DNA from: Brevibacillus parabrevis
Lineage (GTDB): Bacteria > Bacillota > Bacilli > Brevibacillales > Brevibacillaceae
NCBI RefSeq assembly: GCF_003710905.1
Contig: NZ_RHHV01000012.1
Coordinates: 434,001 to 498,000, forward strand
Length of the DNA: 64,000 nucleotides
Direction of reading: 5' to 3'
Under the pieces are notes generated by a model. It saw only the letters and a list, made by a program, of their open reading frames with translations. It did no database searches and was not told the origin of the DNA. A program made the translations under genes and the position numbers. Below, piece after piece: positions 7,895 through 17,366 of the stretch. Positions within the stretch are counted from its first letter, which is position 1. Every line of letters starts with the position of its first letter.

Positions 7895-9937
7895 GTGGGA
7901 TTTCGAATCAAGGAAGTAGGTACGATTTTATTTGTAATAAGCATTGTTGTCATGATGGTAATCCCACTCCCTTCTGGGCTGCTTGATCTGTTGCTGATAT
8001 TGAACATCTCCCTTGCGTTGACGATCTTGCTTGTGTCGATGTACACAAAAGAAACACTGGAGTTTTCCATCTTTCCGACAGTTCTGCTGATTACGACGTT
8101 GTTTCGTCTCGCCCTGAACGTATCCACTACACGGAACATCTTGTCGCACGGGGAAGGCGGGCAAGTCATTGAAACCTTCGGAAGCTTTGTTGTCGGAGGC
8201 AACCAGGTCGTCGGATTTGTCGTGTTTCTGATTCTGATCATCATTCAGTTCATCGTCATTACAAAAGGTTCAGAGCGTGTCGCAGAGGTAGCTGCACGTT
8301 TTACGCTGGATGCGATGCCAGGTAAGCAAATGAGTATCGACGCAGATTTGAATGCCGGGATGATTACGGAAGCAGAAGCGCGAGTGCGGAGAAAAAAGAT
8401 CGAAAACGAAGCAGACTTTTACGGGGCCATGGATGGTGCGAGTAAATTCGTAAAAGGGGATGCAATCGCGGGAATTATCATTTTTATTGTAAACATCATC
8501 GGCGGCTTTATTATCGGGATGCTCGTGCATGGCTTCAGCTTCCAGGAATCCGCTTCCCGTTTCACTACCATGTCGGTCGGGGACGCGCTGGTCAGCCAGA
8601 TTCCTGCCTTGCTTATCTCGACTGCTGCAGGTATTATTGTCACTCGCTCCACTTCCGGAGAAGGTCTGGGAGAGGACATCGCTCGGCAAATGTTCTCCTT
8701 CCCGCGTCTGTTGTACATCGTGGGAGGCTGCATGCTCTTGCTCGGCCTTTTCACGCCAATCGGTCTTCTGCCAGTTTTGCCCGTGTCGGGGATTATGGGA
8801 TTTGCCGCATGGCGCATGGACAAAAAGCAAAAAATCGAGATTCAGGAATCGGCGGACAAGGTGGAGGAGCAACAAATCGAAGAAGTGCGCAGCCCGGAAA
8901 GCGTGGTCAACCTGTTGCAAGTCGACCCGATCGAGTTCGAGTTCGGCTACGGTCTGATTCCGCTGGCAGATGTGAAACAGGGGGGAGACTTGCTGGATCG
9001 CGTGATCATGATCCGCAGGCAGATTGCGTTGGAGATGGGGATTGTCGTTCCCGTCATCCGCATTCGCGACAACATTCAGTTGCGGCCAAATGAATACATG
9101 ATCAAGATCAAGGGCAACCAGGTGGCAAAAGGGGAAATTTTGCTCGATCACTACCTTGCCATGAGTCCGGGAATAGAAGATGATTCCATTGTCGGGATCG
9201 AAACAGTAGAACCTGCGTTTGGATTGCCCGCATTATGGGTAACAGAAGAAAATAAGGAGATTGCAGAGCTTTCTGGCTACACGGTAGTCGATCCGCCGTC
9301 TGTGGTGGCGACACACCTTACCGAAATCGTCAAGCGCCATGCGCATGAGCTGCTTGGCCGCCAAGAAACGCGAGCGCTTATCGACAACGTTCGAGAAGTG
9401 GCGCCGGTTTTGGTGGACGAGCTCATTCCGGGACTGCTGTCGATTGGCGATGTGCAGAAGGTGCTCCAGAAGCTTTTGCGGGAGAAAGTGTCCGTGCGCA
9501 ATCTTCAAGTCATTCTCGAAGCTTTGGCGGATCATGCCTTGTTTACCAAAGACCCGGATGTGCTCACCGAGTACGTGAGACAGGCGATGTCCAGGCAGAT
9601 TACGTTACAGTTTACAGAGCCAGGGCAGCCTTTGCGGGTAGTGACAGCAGGCGCTGGTCTGGAAAAAGCAATCTCCGAGCGGGTGGAGCAGTCGGAGCAA
9701 GGAAGTTATCTGGCGATGGACCCTGATACATCGCAACGAATCTTCCAGGGTATGTCGGCAGAAGTGAGCAAAATGATCAACTCCGGTCAACAGCCGATTC
9801 TCCTTTGTTCTCCGGCGATCCGCATGTATCTGCGTCAGCTGGTTGATCGAATGATGCCCGACGTTCCTGTATTGTCATACAGCGAGCTTGAGCCACATGT
9901 TGAAGTGCAAAGCGTAGGGATGGTGAACATTTCGTGA
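7895..9937 (+). CDS. flhA: Flagellar export apparatus protein FlhA
   Basis: FlhA is the large export-gate subunit that docks chaperone-substrate complexes. The 680-aa protein has about eight transmembrane helices in the first 320 residues, a cytoplasmic FHIPEP loop region (around FVKGDAIAG), and a large C-terminal cytoplasmic domain from about 330. The block FRLALNVSTTRNIL near residue 70 is strongly conserved in the family. The start is GTG with aaggagg eight bases upstream. The end overlaps the flhF GTG by four bases (GTGA). Confidence 0.97.
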   Translation: MGFRIKEVGTILFVISIVVMMVIPLPSGLLDLLLILNISLALTILLVSMYTKETLEFSIFPTVLLITTLFRLALNVSTTRNILSHGEGGQVIETFGSFVVGGNQVVGFVVFLILIIIQFIVITKGSERVAEVAARFTLDAMPGKQMSIDADLNAGMITEAEARVRRKKIENEADFYGAMDGASKFVKGDAIAGIIIFIVNIIGGFIIGMLVHGFSFQESASRFTTMSVGDALVSQIPALLISTAAGIIVTRSTSGEGLGEDIARQMFSFPRLLYIVGGCMLLLGLFTPIGLLPVLPVSGIMGFAAWRMDKKQKIEIQESADKVEEQQIEEVRSPESVVNLLQVDPIEFEFGYGLIPLADVKQGGDLLDRVIMIRRQIALEMGIVVPVIRIRDNIQLRPNEYMIKIKGNQVAKGEILLDHYLAMSPGIEDDSIVGIETVEPAFGLPALWVTEENKEIAELSGYTVVDPPSVVATHLTEIVKRHAHELLGRQETRALIDNVREVAPVLVDELIPGLLSIGDVQKVLQKLLREKVSVRNLQVILEALADHALFTKDPDVLTEYVRQAMSRQITLQFTEPGQPLRVVTAGAGLEKAISERVEQSEQGSYLAMDPDTSQRIFQGMSAEVSKMINSGQQPILLCSPAIRMYLRQLVDRMMPDVPVLSYSELEPHVEVQSVGMVNIS

Positions 9938-11283
9938 GAGTAAAACGTTACATTGTCGATTCGATGCCAGAAGCGATGGAAAAAATCAGACTCGATCTGG
10001 GGATAGACGCAGTCATCCTGAACTCCAAATCGATCAAGACGGGCGGATTGTTCGGTATGTTTGGCAAACAAAAAATCGAAGTGATCGCTGCCGTCGATGA
10101 AAAGGTGCCCGAGCGCGGGAACACCTTGGTCGCGGATGAACATCGGTCGAAGGACGTTTTCTCCTCCAAAGGACAGGCCGGCACCTACACGGCACAACAG
10201 GCTTACCGGAAGGCGAATCTGGCTAAGGAGCCTGCCGAGAAGACCGCGACTTTGCCCAATGAGCAAAGAGCAGAAGCTGCTTCGAAAGCAGCTCCACCGA
10301 TGGTAGCTCCTCGAACGGAAGCGAGAGAACAGCCATCGGTGCAACAGGCGGAAATTCCGGCGCAAGTGCCCCATGTATCACCGGAATCAACAGGTGCTGC
10401 CGGAAACAAAGCGGCAAATGACGCCCTTGCCAATGAAGTGCGCGATATGCGGCAAATGTTCCAAAAGCTTTTGGTCAATGACCTGAGCCAACAGCTCCCG
10501 CCTGCTGTTCAAGAAGTGCGCAGCCGGCTGGTGAGCCAGGAAGTAGGGGAAGAGGTTACCGCGGAAATCATCCGCAAGCTGCTGGAAGCGAAGAAGCCTG
10601 AGGAAACGTGGGATCAGGAGACAGCTTTCGGCGAGGCGCGAAGCATCATTTCTTCCATCGTTGCCTCGTATGCGCCAAAAACATCAGGGATTCGCAGGGA
10701 TGTGCAGTACGCTTTCTTTTTTGGCCCTACAGGCGTTGGCAAAACAACGACGATCGCCAAACTGGCAGCGAGCAGCATGTTGAAGGAAAAGCGCAAAATC
10801 GGCTTTATCACCGCGGACACGTACCGGATGGCTGCGGTGGAACAACTGAAGACGTACGCGAACATCTTGAATGTGCCGCTCGAAGTGGTGTTTTCTCCGA
10901 AGGAAATGGTTCCGGCCATGGAGCGTTTAAGCGACTGCGACCTGATTTTTGTCGACACCGCAGGCCGTAACTTCCGCAACGATGAGTACGTGCAAGGCAT
11001 CCGGGAACTGGTGGAGCATGGGAAGAACAGCATGAATTACCTCGTGCTGAGCCTCAGCTCGAAGTACAACGATATGAAGACGATCGTGGAAAACTTTGCA
11101 GAGGTGCCTGACAAGCAGGTCATTTTTACCAAGGCAGATGAGACAAACAGCTACGGTTCCGTTTTGAACATTTGTCACGAGAGCAAGCTTGCACTCTCCT
11201 ACTTCACTACGGGACAAAACGTCCCAGATGATATCGTAGTGGCTACACCAGAGCTGGTAGCAACGATGATTATGGGAGATTGA
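9934..11283 (+). CDS. flhF: SRP-type GTPase FlhF, flagellar placement factor
   Basis: FlhF is a signal-recognition-particle-family GTPase that, with FlhG, sets number and place of flagella. The 449-aa protein has an N-terminal B domain (residues 1 to about 175) rich in Ala, Pro and Gln with low conservation, then an N domain and a G domain. The P-loop GPTGVGKT lies at 264-271. ITADTYRMAAVEQL and LIFVDTAGRN are further G-domain motifs. The start is GTG overlapping the flhA stop; flhG follows after 4 bases. Confidence 0.97.
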   Translation: MRVKRYIVDSMPEAMEKIRLDLGIDAVILNSKSIKTGGLFGMFGKQKIEVIAAVDEKVPERGNTLVADEHRSKDVFSSKGQAGTYTAQQAYRKANLAKEPAEKTATLPNEQRAEAASKAAPPMVAPRTEAREQPSVQQAEIPAQVPHVSPESTGAAGNKAANDALANEVRDMRQMFQKLLVNDLSQQLPPAVQEVRSRLVSQEVGEEVTAEIIRKLLEAKKPEETWDQETAFGEARSIISSIVASYAPKTSGIRRDVQYAFFFGPTGVGKTTTIAKLAASSMLKEKRKIGFITADTYRMAAVEQLKTYANILNVPLEVVFSPKEMVPAMERLSDCDLIFVDTAGRNFRNDEYVQGIRELVEHGKNSMNYLVLSLSSKYNDMKTIVENFAEVPDKQVIFTKADETNSYGSVLNICHESKLALSYFTTGQNVPDDIVVATPELVATMIMGD

Positions 11284-11287
11284 CTGG

Positions 11288-12154
11288 ATGAGAGACCAAG
11301 CAGAACAACTTCGGATGCGCATGCAGCAGTCAGGTGCGAAAGAAAAAACGACGCGGCTGGTGACCGTAACGAGTGGAAAAGGCGGGGTCGGCAAATCCAA
11401 TTTCAGTTTGAATTTTGGACTTGGATTGCTCGAACGGGGTCATAAAGCCGTATTGTTCGACGTCGATCTCGGGCTTGCCAACCTCGATGTATTGATGGGA
11501 ATTACCCCGAAAAAGCACTTGTTTCACTTGCTTGAGCCGGACACGGATGTGTGGGAGATCATCGAGCATGGGCCAGGCGGACTGGAATTTATTGCCGGAG
11601 GTTCGGGCTTCACTCAGATCATGCAGCTGGACGAAGCCAAGCTGGATCGCCTGTTTACTAGGCTTGAACCGTTGCAGGGCTATGCGGATACGATCATCTT
11701 TGATACGGGAGCAGGCTTTTCCAAAGAATCGTTGCGCTTCATGCTCTCGTCTGACGAAGTCATTCTGGTGACGACGCCAGAACCGCCAGCGATTACGGAT
11801 GCCTATGCCGTCATTAAGATGCTTCACGCGCGAAACCCTGCGATTGTGATTCGTCTGGTCATTAACCGGGCTTCCTCGGAAAGAGAAGGCAGAATGACAG
11901 CGGACAAGCTTGCGATGGTAGCCAAACGTTTTCTGGATATGGACATCCAGTCGCTCGGATATGTTTCAGACGACCCGCACGTATCAAAAGCTGTCAAGCA
12001 GCAGCGTCCTTTTCTACTTACATATCCGCAATCGCAAGCCGCAAAGAGCATTCGGAACCTGGTTGACCGATACTTGGACAGCCCGACCGGACAGGATGCG
12101 AAAACAAATGGACTGAAAGGCTTTCTTGCGAGGCTGAAACACTTCATACGTTGA
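11288..12154 (+). CDS. flhG: MinD-like ATPase FlhG (YlxH)
   Basis: FlhG is a MinD/ParA-type ATPase that stimulates FlhF GTP hydrolysis and controls C-ring assembly. The 288-aa protein begins with a short region (RDQAEQLRMRMQ) that resembles the FlhF-activating helix. The deviant Walker A motif SGKGGVGKS is at 29-37, followed by FDVDLGLANLDVLMG and IFDTGAGFS. A basic C-terminal helix (GFLARLKHFIR) may bind membrane. The ATG lies just after the flhF stop. Confidence 0.96.
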   Translation: MRDQAEQLRMRMQQSGAKEKTTRLVTVTSGKGGVGKSNFSLNFGLGLLERGHKAVLFDVDLGLANLDVLMGITPKKHLFHLLEPDTDVWEIIEHGPGGLEFIAGGSGFTQIMQLDEAKLDRLFTRLEPLQGYADTIIFDTGAGFSKESLRFMLSSDEVILVTTPEPPAITDAYAVIKMLHARNPAIVIRLVINRASSEREGRMTADKLAMVAKRFLDMDIQSLGYVSDDPHVSKAVKQQRPFLLTYPQSQAAKSIRNLVDRYLDSPTGQDAKTNGLKGFLARLKHFIR

Positions 12155-12185
12155 GACACATAGGTAGGAAGGGAGTGACATTCGA

Positions 12186-13298
12186 TTGAGCAAAATTCGA
12201 GTTCTGGTCACAGATGATTCTGCATTCATGCGTAAAGTTATTAGCGACATTTTATCAGGTGATCCTGAAATTGAAGTGATTGATCGAGCAAAGAACGGAC
12301 TCGAATGCGTGGAGAAATGCAAGCAACTCAGTCCGGATGTCCTCACCCTGGACATCGAGATGCCGGTAATGAACGGCTTGGAAGCGTTGGAAAAGCTCAT
12401 GGTTGACTGTCCAGTTCCAGTGGTCATGCTGAGCAGCCTGACACGCGAGGGAGCTGAGGCGACGATTCAGGCTCTGGAGCTTGGAGCATTTGACTTTATT
12501 ACCAAGCCTTCCGGACCGATCTCACTCGATATCCACAAAGTGGCGGATCGGCTGATCGAAAGAGTCAAAGCGGCAGCTGCTGTAAAAGGCCGCATGCGCA
12601 GGACGCTCAGACCGAGTCGGCCTGCCGCGCCGGAACCAACGCGCCAAAGTCCAATTCCTGCCCCCGCTCCGTTGCGCCCTGCGCAGCCGGTGATCAATGC
12701 TTTGCCTCGCATCCAAAACAACGGGAAAGCAAGGTTGGTCGTGCTGGGAACATCGACAGGCGGACCGAAAGCGCTGCAAAATGTGCTGACGGCAATTCCG
12801 GCCGGGTTCCCTGCACCGATCGCGATTGTCCAGCACATGCCGGCCGGGTTTACGAAGTCGCTGGCGCAAAGGCTCGACTCTCTGTGCCAGATTCGGGTGA
12901 CAGAGGTAACCGACGGGGAATGGCTGGAGCCGGGCACGGCCTATATTGCACCGGGCGGATATCACTTTGAGGTACAGCAGGTGAGTGGAAAGCTGCAAGC
13001 GCTATTGCACCAGCAAGAGCCACGAGGAGGCCATCGTCCTTCCGTAGATGTCCTTTTTGAATCTGTGAGTCGATTGACAAATGTAGACAAATGGGCAATT
13101 ATCATGACAGGCATGGGAAATGATGGGACCAAAGGTCTGAAGCAAATGAAGGAGTTTGGACCTGTTACCAGTATTATCGAAGACGAGTCGAGTTGTGTCG
13201 TATTCGGGATGCCACGAGCGGCGATCCAGGCAGGACTGGCAGATCATGTGGCCCCATTAGAAAAAATTCCAGAGCTGTTGTGCAAGCTCTTGCACTGA
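12186..13298 (+). CDS. cheB: Chemotaxis response regulator methylesterase CheB
   Basis: CheB demethylates (or deamidates) chemoreceptors and is activated by CheA. The 370-aa protein has an N-terminal receiver with D10-D11 and phosphoacceptor D56, a Pro-rich linker at about 140-170, and a C-terminal CheB_methylest domain. The catalytic residues S190 (GTSTGGP), H217 (VQHMPAGF) and D313 (GMGNDGT) are visible. The start is TTG at 12186, with gggag six to nine bases upstream, and gives the proper receiver N-terminus MSKIRVLVTDDS. Confidence 0.96.
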   Translation: MSKIRVLVTDDSAFMRKVISDILSGDPEIEVIDRAKNGLECVEKCKQLSPDVLTLDIEMPVMNGLEALEKLMVDCPVPVVMLSSLTREGAEATIQALELGAFDFITKPSGPISLDIHKVADRLIERVKAAAAVKGRMRRTLRPSRPAAPEPTRQSPIPAPAPLRPAQPVINALPRIQNNGKARLVVLGTSTGGPKALQNVLTAIPAGFPAPIAIVQHMPAGFTKSLAQRLDSLCQIRVTEVTDGEWLEPGTAYIAPGGYHFEVQQVSGKLQALLHQQEPRGGHRPSVDVLFESVSRLTNVDKWAIIMTGMGNDGTKGLKQMKEFGPVTSIIEDESSCVVFGMPRAAIQAGLADHVAPLEKIPELLCKLLH

Positions 13299-13318
13299 TT
13301 TTGGGAGGTGGATCACCG

Positions 13319-15361
13319 ATGGATATGAATCAGTATTTGGACATGTTTATTGAGGAATCAAAAGAACACCTGCAAGCAATCAACGCCAACTTGTTGCTGC
13401 TGGAAAGTGATCCGGGAAACATTGGGCACGTGAAGGAGATTTTTCGTTCGGCGCACACGTTGAAGGGAATGTCGGCGACCATGGGTTTTGAAGACATGGC
13501 CAGCCTGACGCACGAAGCGGAAAATGTGCTCGATCTGATCCGCAACCAAAAACTGACGATTACCAGTGACATTATGGATGTGATCTTTCATAGCGTGGAT
13601 TTGATTGAGAGCATGGTAATCGACATTACGGAGGGCGGAGATGGTTCCGCTGACGTATCCGCTCCGGTGAAAAAACTGAGAGCGATTGTGGCTGGCGACT
13701 ATACGGCTGACCAGGAAGTAGCGGCGGCGACAGCGGTAGCCGAGGCAGAAGCAGTGGAAGCTGCCGAAGAGGAAGGAACGCCAGCCGAGGATCACGAGCT
13801 GGACGATTACGCTCTGATGGTGCTCAAGCAGTCCAAGGAGCTGGGCAACAACCTGATGTGGATCACGGTGACGCTCAATGAGAACTGCCTGCTGAAAGCG
13901 GCGCGCTCCTACATGGTGTTCGACCAGCTCGAATCCATGGGTGAAGTGATCAAGACGAAGCCATCGGTAGAGGATATCGAGAACGAGCGTTTCGAGCAAT
14001 CTTTTGAGATCGCCTACGTCACCATGCAGTCGGTCGAAAAAGTGCGCAGCACGATTCTCAACATTTCGGAAATCCAGGATGTTGTCATTGAACCGATTCA
14101 ATTGAAAAGTGAAGCGCCACCTGCTCCGGTAGTCACAGAAGTTGCCGCGCCTGTAGAGAAAAAGCCGGCAGACAACGCCCAGACAGCTGCTGCGAAGAAA
14201 GCGACGGCTGGCGGAAAAACAATTCGCGTCGACATTGATCGCCTGGACATTTTGATGAACCTGTTCAGTGAGCTGGTCATCGATCGTGGTCGTCTGGAAC
14301 AGCTTGCACGCGAGATCGGAAAAAGCGAGCTGCAAGAGACTGTGGAGCATATGAGTCGCATCAGCGGCGATTTGCAAAACATCATTCTGACCATGCGCAT
14401 GGTTCCGGTCGAGCAAGTGTTTAACCGCTTCCCGCGTATGATTCGCGATTTGCAAAAAGATCTACATAAAAAAGTGAATCTGGAAATCATCGGGGCGGAA
14501 ACCGAGCTGGATCGCACCGTTATCGATGAAATCGGCGACCCGCTCAACCACTTGCTGCGCAACTCGCTCGACCACGGAATCGAATCGCCTGCCGATCGGA
14601 AAAAAGCAGGGAAACCGGAGGAAGGAACTATCGTACTGCGTGCGTTCCACAGCGGCAACCACGTCTTTATCGAAGTCAAAGACGACGGCGCAGGCATCAA
14701 CAAGGAAAAGGTGCTGAAAAAAGCGCTTGAGCGCGGCATCGTCAATCCGGCGAACGCTGACAGCATGTCGGACAAGCAGATTCATGAACTGCTGTTCGCA
14801 GCAGGCTTCAGTACCGCTGAAGTGGTTTCGGATATTTCTGGTCGCGGTGTCGGTCTGGATGTCGTCAAATCGAAAATCGAATCGCTTGGCGGAAGCGTAG
14901 GTGTTGAATCCGTTCGCGGACAAGGCACGACCTTCCTGATTCAGTTGCCGCTGACGCTCTCGATTATTTCCGCCATGCTCGTACAAGTCAAAGACGAGAA
15001 ATATGCGGTGCCGCTTTCCTCTATTATTGAAACAGCCGTGTTCAAGAAAGATCAGATCATGATGGCCCACCGTCAAAAAGTAATCGACTTCCGGGGACGT
15101 GTCGTTCCACTCGTTTCGTTGCAAGACATTTTCCAAGTGCCGGACAACGGAGCGGATAAAGAAGATGAAGTGGCGGTTGTCATTGTGCGCAAAGGCGAGA
15201 AGATGGCCGGACTGGTCGTTGACTCCTTCATCGGGCAACAAGAGATCGTCCTCAAATCGCTTGGCAAGTACATGGTCAACGTCTTCGCGATCTCAGGCGC
15301 TACGATCCTGGGTGACGGACAGGTCGCACTCATCATTGATTGCAATGCACTGATTAAGTAG
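13319..15361 (+). CDS. cheA: Chemotaxis histidine kinase CheA
   Basis: CheA is the chemotaxis sensor kinase that phosphorylates CheY and CheB. The chosen ATG at 13319 follows gggaggtgg and gives 680 aa; the frame is open upstream but only inside cheB. Domains in order: Hpt/P1 with phosphorylated H46 (SAHTLKGM), P2 CheY-binding region, dimerisation P3, HATPase P4 with HLLRNSLDHGIE, DDGAGIN and GRGVGLDVVK, and the CheW-like P5 from about 545. Ala/Glu-rich and Ala/Pro-rich linkers flank P2. cheW follows after 16 bases. Confidence 0.97.
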   Translation: MDMNQYLDMFIEESKEHLQAINANLLLLESDPGNIGHVKEIFRSAHTLKGMSATMGFEDMASLTHEAENVLDLIRNQKLTITSDIMDVIFHSVDLIESMVIDITEGGDGSADVSAPVKKLRAIVAGDYTADQEVAAATAVAEAEAVEAAEEEGTPAEDHELDDYALMVLKQSKELGNNLMWITVTLNENCLLKAARSYMVFDQLESMGEVIKTKPSVEDIENERFEQSFEIAYVTMQSVEKVRSTILNISEIQDVVIEPIQLKSEAPPAPVVTEVAAPVEKKPADNAQTAAAKKATAGGKTIRVDIDRLDILMNLFSELVIDRGRLEQLAREIGKSELQETVEHMSRISGDLQNIILTMRMVPVEQVFNRFPRMIRDLQKDLHKKVNLEIIGAETELDRTVIDEIGDPLNHLLRNSLDHGIESPADRKKAGKPEEGTIVLRAFHSGNHVFIEVKDDGAGINKEKVLKKALERGIVNPANADSMSDKQIHELLFAAGFSTAEVVSDISGRGVGLDVVKSKIESLGGSVGVESVRGQGTTFLIQLPLTLSIISAMLVQVKDEKYAVPLSSIIETAVFKKDQIMMAHRQKVIDFRGRVVPLVSLQDIFQVPDNGADKEDEVAVVIVRKGEKMAGLVVDSFIGQQEIVLKSLGKYMVNVFAISGATILGDGQVALIIDCNALIK

Positions 15362-15377
15362 AGGGAGGGGCAGTCAC

Positions 15378-15854
15378 ATGCTCGATCAAAAAGAAATCGT
15401 AAGCGAAGTCAAAGTGATTGTGTTCCGTTTGAAAGATGAAGAGTACGGAGTAGAAGTCAACCAGGTGAAATCCATCGAAAAATTGGAGCACATCACTCGC
15501 GTTCCACGCACGCCTCCATTTGTCAAAGGCGTAATCAACCTGCGTGGAGTGGTGACGCCGATCATCGACCTGCGCAATCGCTTCGGATTGGAAGAAAGCC
15601 TCTATTCCGAATCGACGCGCATCATCATCGTAGCGGTAGGCGAGCTGGAAGTCGGGCTGATCGTCGATGCAGCCAACGACGTTATCGATATTCCGGTCAA
15701 CGCGATCGAGCCGCCGCCTGAGGTTGTAGGCGGCGTGGAGGCGGCTTACTTGCGAGGAGTAGCAAAACTGGACAAGCGGCTTTTGATTTTGTTGAATCTC
15801 GATAAAGTATTGAGCACAGAGGAAATTAAACAGCTGGACTCAATTGAGGGGTAA
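15378..15854 (+). CDS. cheW: Chemotaxis coupling protein CheW
   Basis: CheW links chemoreceptors to CheA. It is a 158-aa protein made of one CheW-like SH3-type domain, with VIVFRLKDEEYGVEVNQVKS near the start and GVINLRGVVTPIIDLRNRFG near the middle, both typical of the family. The ribosome site gagggagggg precedes the ATG, and cheC follows after 5 bases. Confidence 0.97.
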   Translation: MLDQKEIVSEVKVIVFRLKDEEYGVEVNQVKSIEKLEHITRVPRTPPFVKGVINLRGVVTPIIDLRNRFGLEESLYSESTRIIIVAVGELEVGLIVDAANDVIDIPVNAIEPPPEVVGGVEAAYLRGVAKLDKRLLILLNLDKVLSTEEIKQLDSIEG

Positions 15855-15859
15855 GAAAG

Positions 15860-16486
15860 ATGGCCTATTTCACAAAGTTTGGAGATTTCCAATTTGACGT
15901 GCTGCGGGAAATCGGGAATATCGGTGCAGGACATGCTGCAACGGCGCTCTCCAAGCTGATGCAAAAAGAGATCGACATGAAAGTGCCCCAGGTCAACATC
16001 ATCCCGTTTGACAAAGTGGCAGATTGTGTCGGCGGAGCCGAAGCAGTTGTCCTTGCCGTATTTTTTCGTGTGGAAGGCGATTGTCCGGGAAACATGTTCT
16101 TCATTCTCGATCTGGATTCCGCGAGATACCTGCTTGAACAAATTACGGGAATCAGCAAGGATGTCTATGAATGGGAAGAGCTAGAGATTTCTGCGCTTCA
16201 CGAGATCGGCAATATTTTGACAGGTTCCTATCTCTCCTCGCTGGCGGATTTTACACAGCTTAATTTGCAGCCTTCCGTGCCTGCACTCGCTGTGGATATG
16301 GCTGGAGCTATTCTTAGCTACGGACTGATAGCGTTGGGTCAAGCGGGTGACTTTGCCCTCACGATTGACACAGCATTTTTTGAAGGCAACGAGAAAGTCA
16401 AAGGGAATTTTTTCCTTATACCTGATCCTGAATCGCTTCCTATTCTATTTCGTTCATTAGGGGTTCCGTTCGATGGAGATTATTAA
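15860..16486 (+). CDS. cheC: CheY-P phosphatase CheC
   Basis: CheC removes phosphate from CheY-P and works with CheD in the adaptation feedback loop known from B. subtilis. The 208-aa protein carries both phosphatase signatures: REIGNIGAGHAATALS near residue 16 and HEIGNILTGSYLSSLADFT near residue 114. It is homologous to the first domain of FliY in this operon. Its 3' end overlaps cheD by 14 bases, which fits coupled production of the two partners. Confidence 0.97.
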   Translation: MAYFTKFGDFQFDVLREIGNIGAGHAATALSKLMQKEIDMKVPQVNIIPFDKVADCVGGAEAVVLAVFFRVEGDCPGNMFFILDLDSARYLLEQITGISKDVYEWEELEISALHEIGNILTGSYLSSLADFTQLNLQPSVPALAVDMAGAILSYGLIALGQAGDFALTIDTAFFEGNEKVKGNFFLIPDPESLPILFRSLGVPFDGDY

Positions 16487-16958
16487 GATAGGTATGGCCG
16501 ACCTCGGTGTGGCAAAGCCGCCGAGTAAATTACGAACTACTGGTCTAGGTTCTTGCGTAGGGGTTGTCCTCTACGACCAGACCCATAAAATTGCAGGAAT
16601 GGCACATGTTATGCTTCCAGAGTCTTCGCTGGCCAAAAGCGGAGAACTGACGATTGGAAAGTACGCAGATACAGCTATTCCCCATCTGATCAATCTGATG
16701 GAAAAGGCAGGGGCGCAAACCCGAAACATCGTTGCCAAAATCGCGGGTGGAGCACAAATGTTCGCTTTCTTGGGAAACAGTGATACGATGCGGATTGGGC
16801 CGAGAAACGTCGAGGCTTGCAAGCAGGCTTTGAAGGACGCACACATTAAAATCGTGGCAGAAGATACAGGGGGAAACTGCGGTCGGACGATAGAGATGGA
16901 TGCCACAAATGGAGTTCTTCAAATCCGTACGGTAAATCAAGGTGTGAAGGAAGTATAA
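16473..16958 (+). CDS. cheD: Chemoreceptor glutamine deamidase CheD
   Basis: CheD deamidates receptor glutamines and binds CheC. In the 161-aa sequence the catalytic C28 (GLGSCVGVVLYD) and H45 (GMAHVMLP) are present. The GGAQMF motif further on is also typical. The ATG lies inside the end of cheC. A 129-aa membrane-protein gene follows after 2 bases. Confidence 0.97.
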   Translation: MEIIKIGMADLGVAKPPSKLRTTGLGSCVGVVLYDQTHKIAGMAHVMLPESSLAKSGELTIGKYADTAIPHLINLMEKAGAQTRNIVAKIAGGAQMFAFLGNSDTMRIGPRNVEACKQALKDAHIKIVAEDTGGNCGRTIEMDATNGVLQIRTVNQGVKEV

Positions 16959-16960
16959 GA

Positions 16961-17350
16961 ATGTTGGGAACCATTTGGATAAATACAGGCATGGGGTTGC
17001 TCGCTTTTGTCATTACATTGTGCACGGCGCTTGCGAGTAATGTCTGGTTGGTCTCCTTGGAGCGAGCCGGCATTGCTCTGGTGATATTCTTCCTTGCCGC
17101 TTTCCCGATTCGCTTTGTGCTGGCGCTCGTTACGCAAACACCAGCCCAGTCTGCAGAAGCAGGCGGCCAAGAGGAGTTGAATGCTCCTCTGGCCGATGGC
17201 GGGGATGAGGCGAATCCGCCAGGTCAAACGGGAGAGCAAGCGGCAGCAGAAGCATTTTCTCCGCTGTCCTTCACCAAGCTGGAAACGATCCATCCGTCAG
17301 AGGACCCAGCCACCGTTGCAGAGGTCGTTAGGCGCTTAACAGATGAGTAA
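16961..17350 (+). CDS. Small membrane protein of unknown function between cheD and sigD
   Basis: I do not recognise a named family. The 129-aa protein has two hydrophobic stretches, at about residues 7-27 (MGLLAFVITLCTALASNVWL) and 34-55 (ERAGIALVIFFLAAFPIRF). A hydrophilic tail rich in Ala, Glu and Gly follows and ends with DPATVAEVVRRLTDE. The end motif (acidic, DP, then a VxxVVR-type helix) may be a docking segment. It starts 2 bases after cheD and ends 16 bases before sigD, so it is almost certainly part of the operon; a role in motility or sigma-D control is inference from position. Confidence 0.75.
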   Translation: MLGTIWINTGMGLLAFVITLCTALASNVWLVSLERAGIALVIFFLAAFPIRFVLALVTQTPAQSAEAGGQEELNAPLADGGDEANPPGQTGEQAAAEAFSPLSFTKLETIHPSEDPATVAEVVRRLTDE

Positions 17351-17366
17351 AGGTTGGTGACTATTC

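Noticed and set aside
13193-13318. Upstream extension of the CheA frame
   Set aside because: It lies within cheB in another frame; ATG 13319 follows a good ribosome site and gives a normal Hpt domain start.
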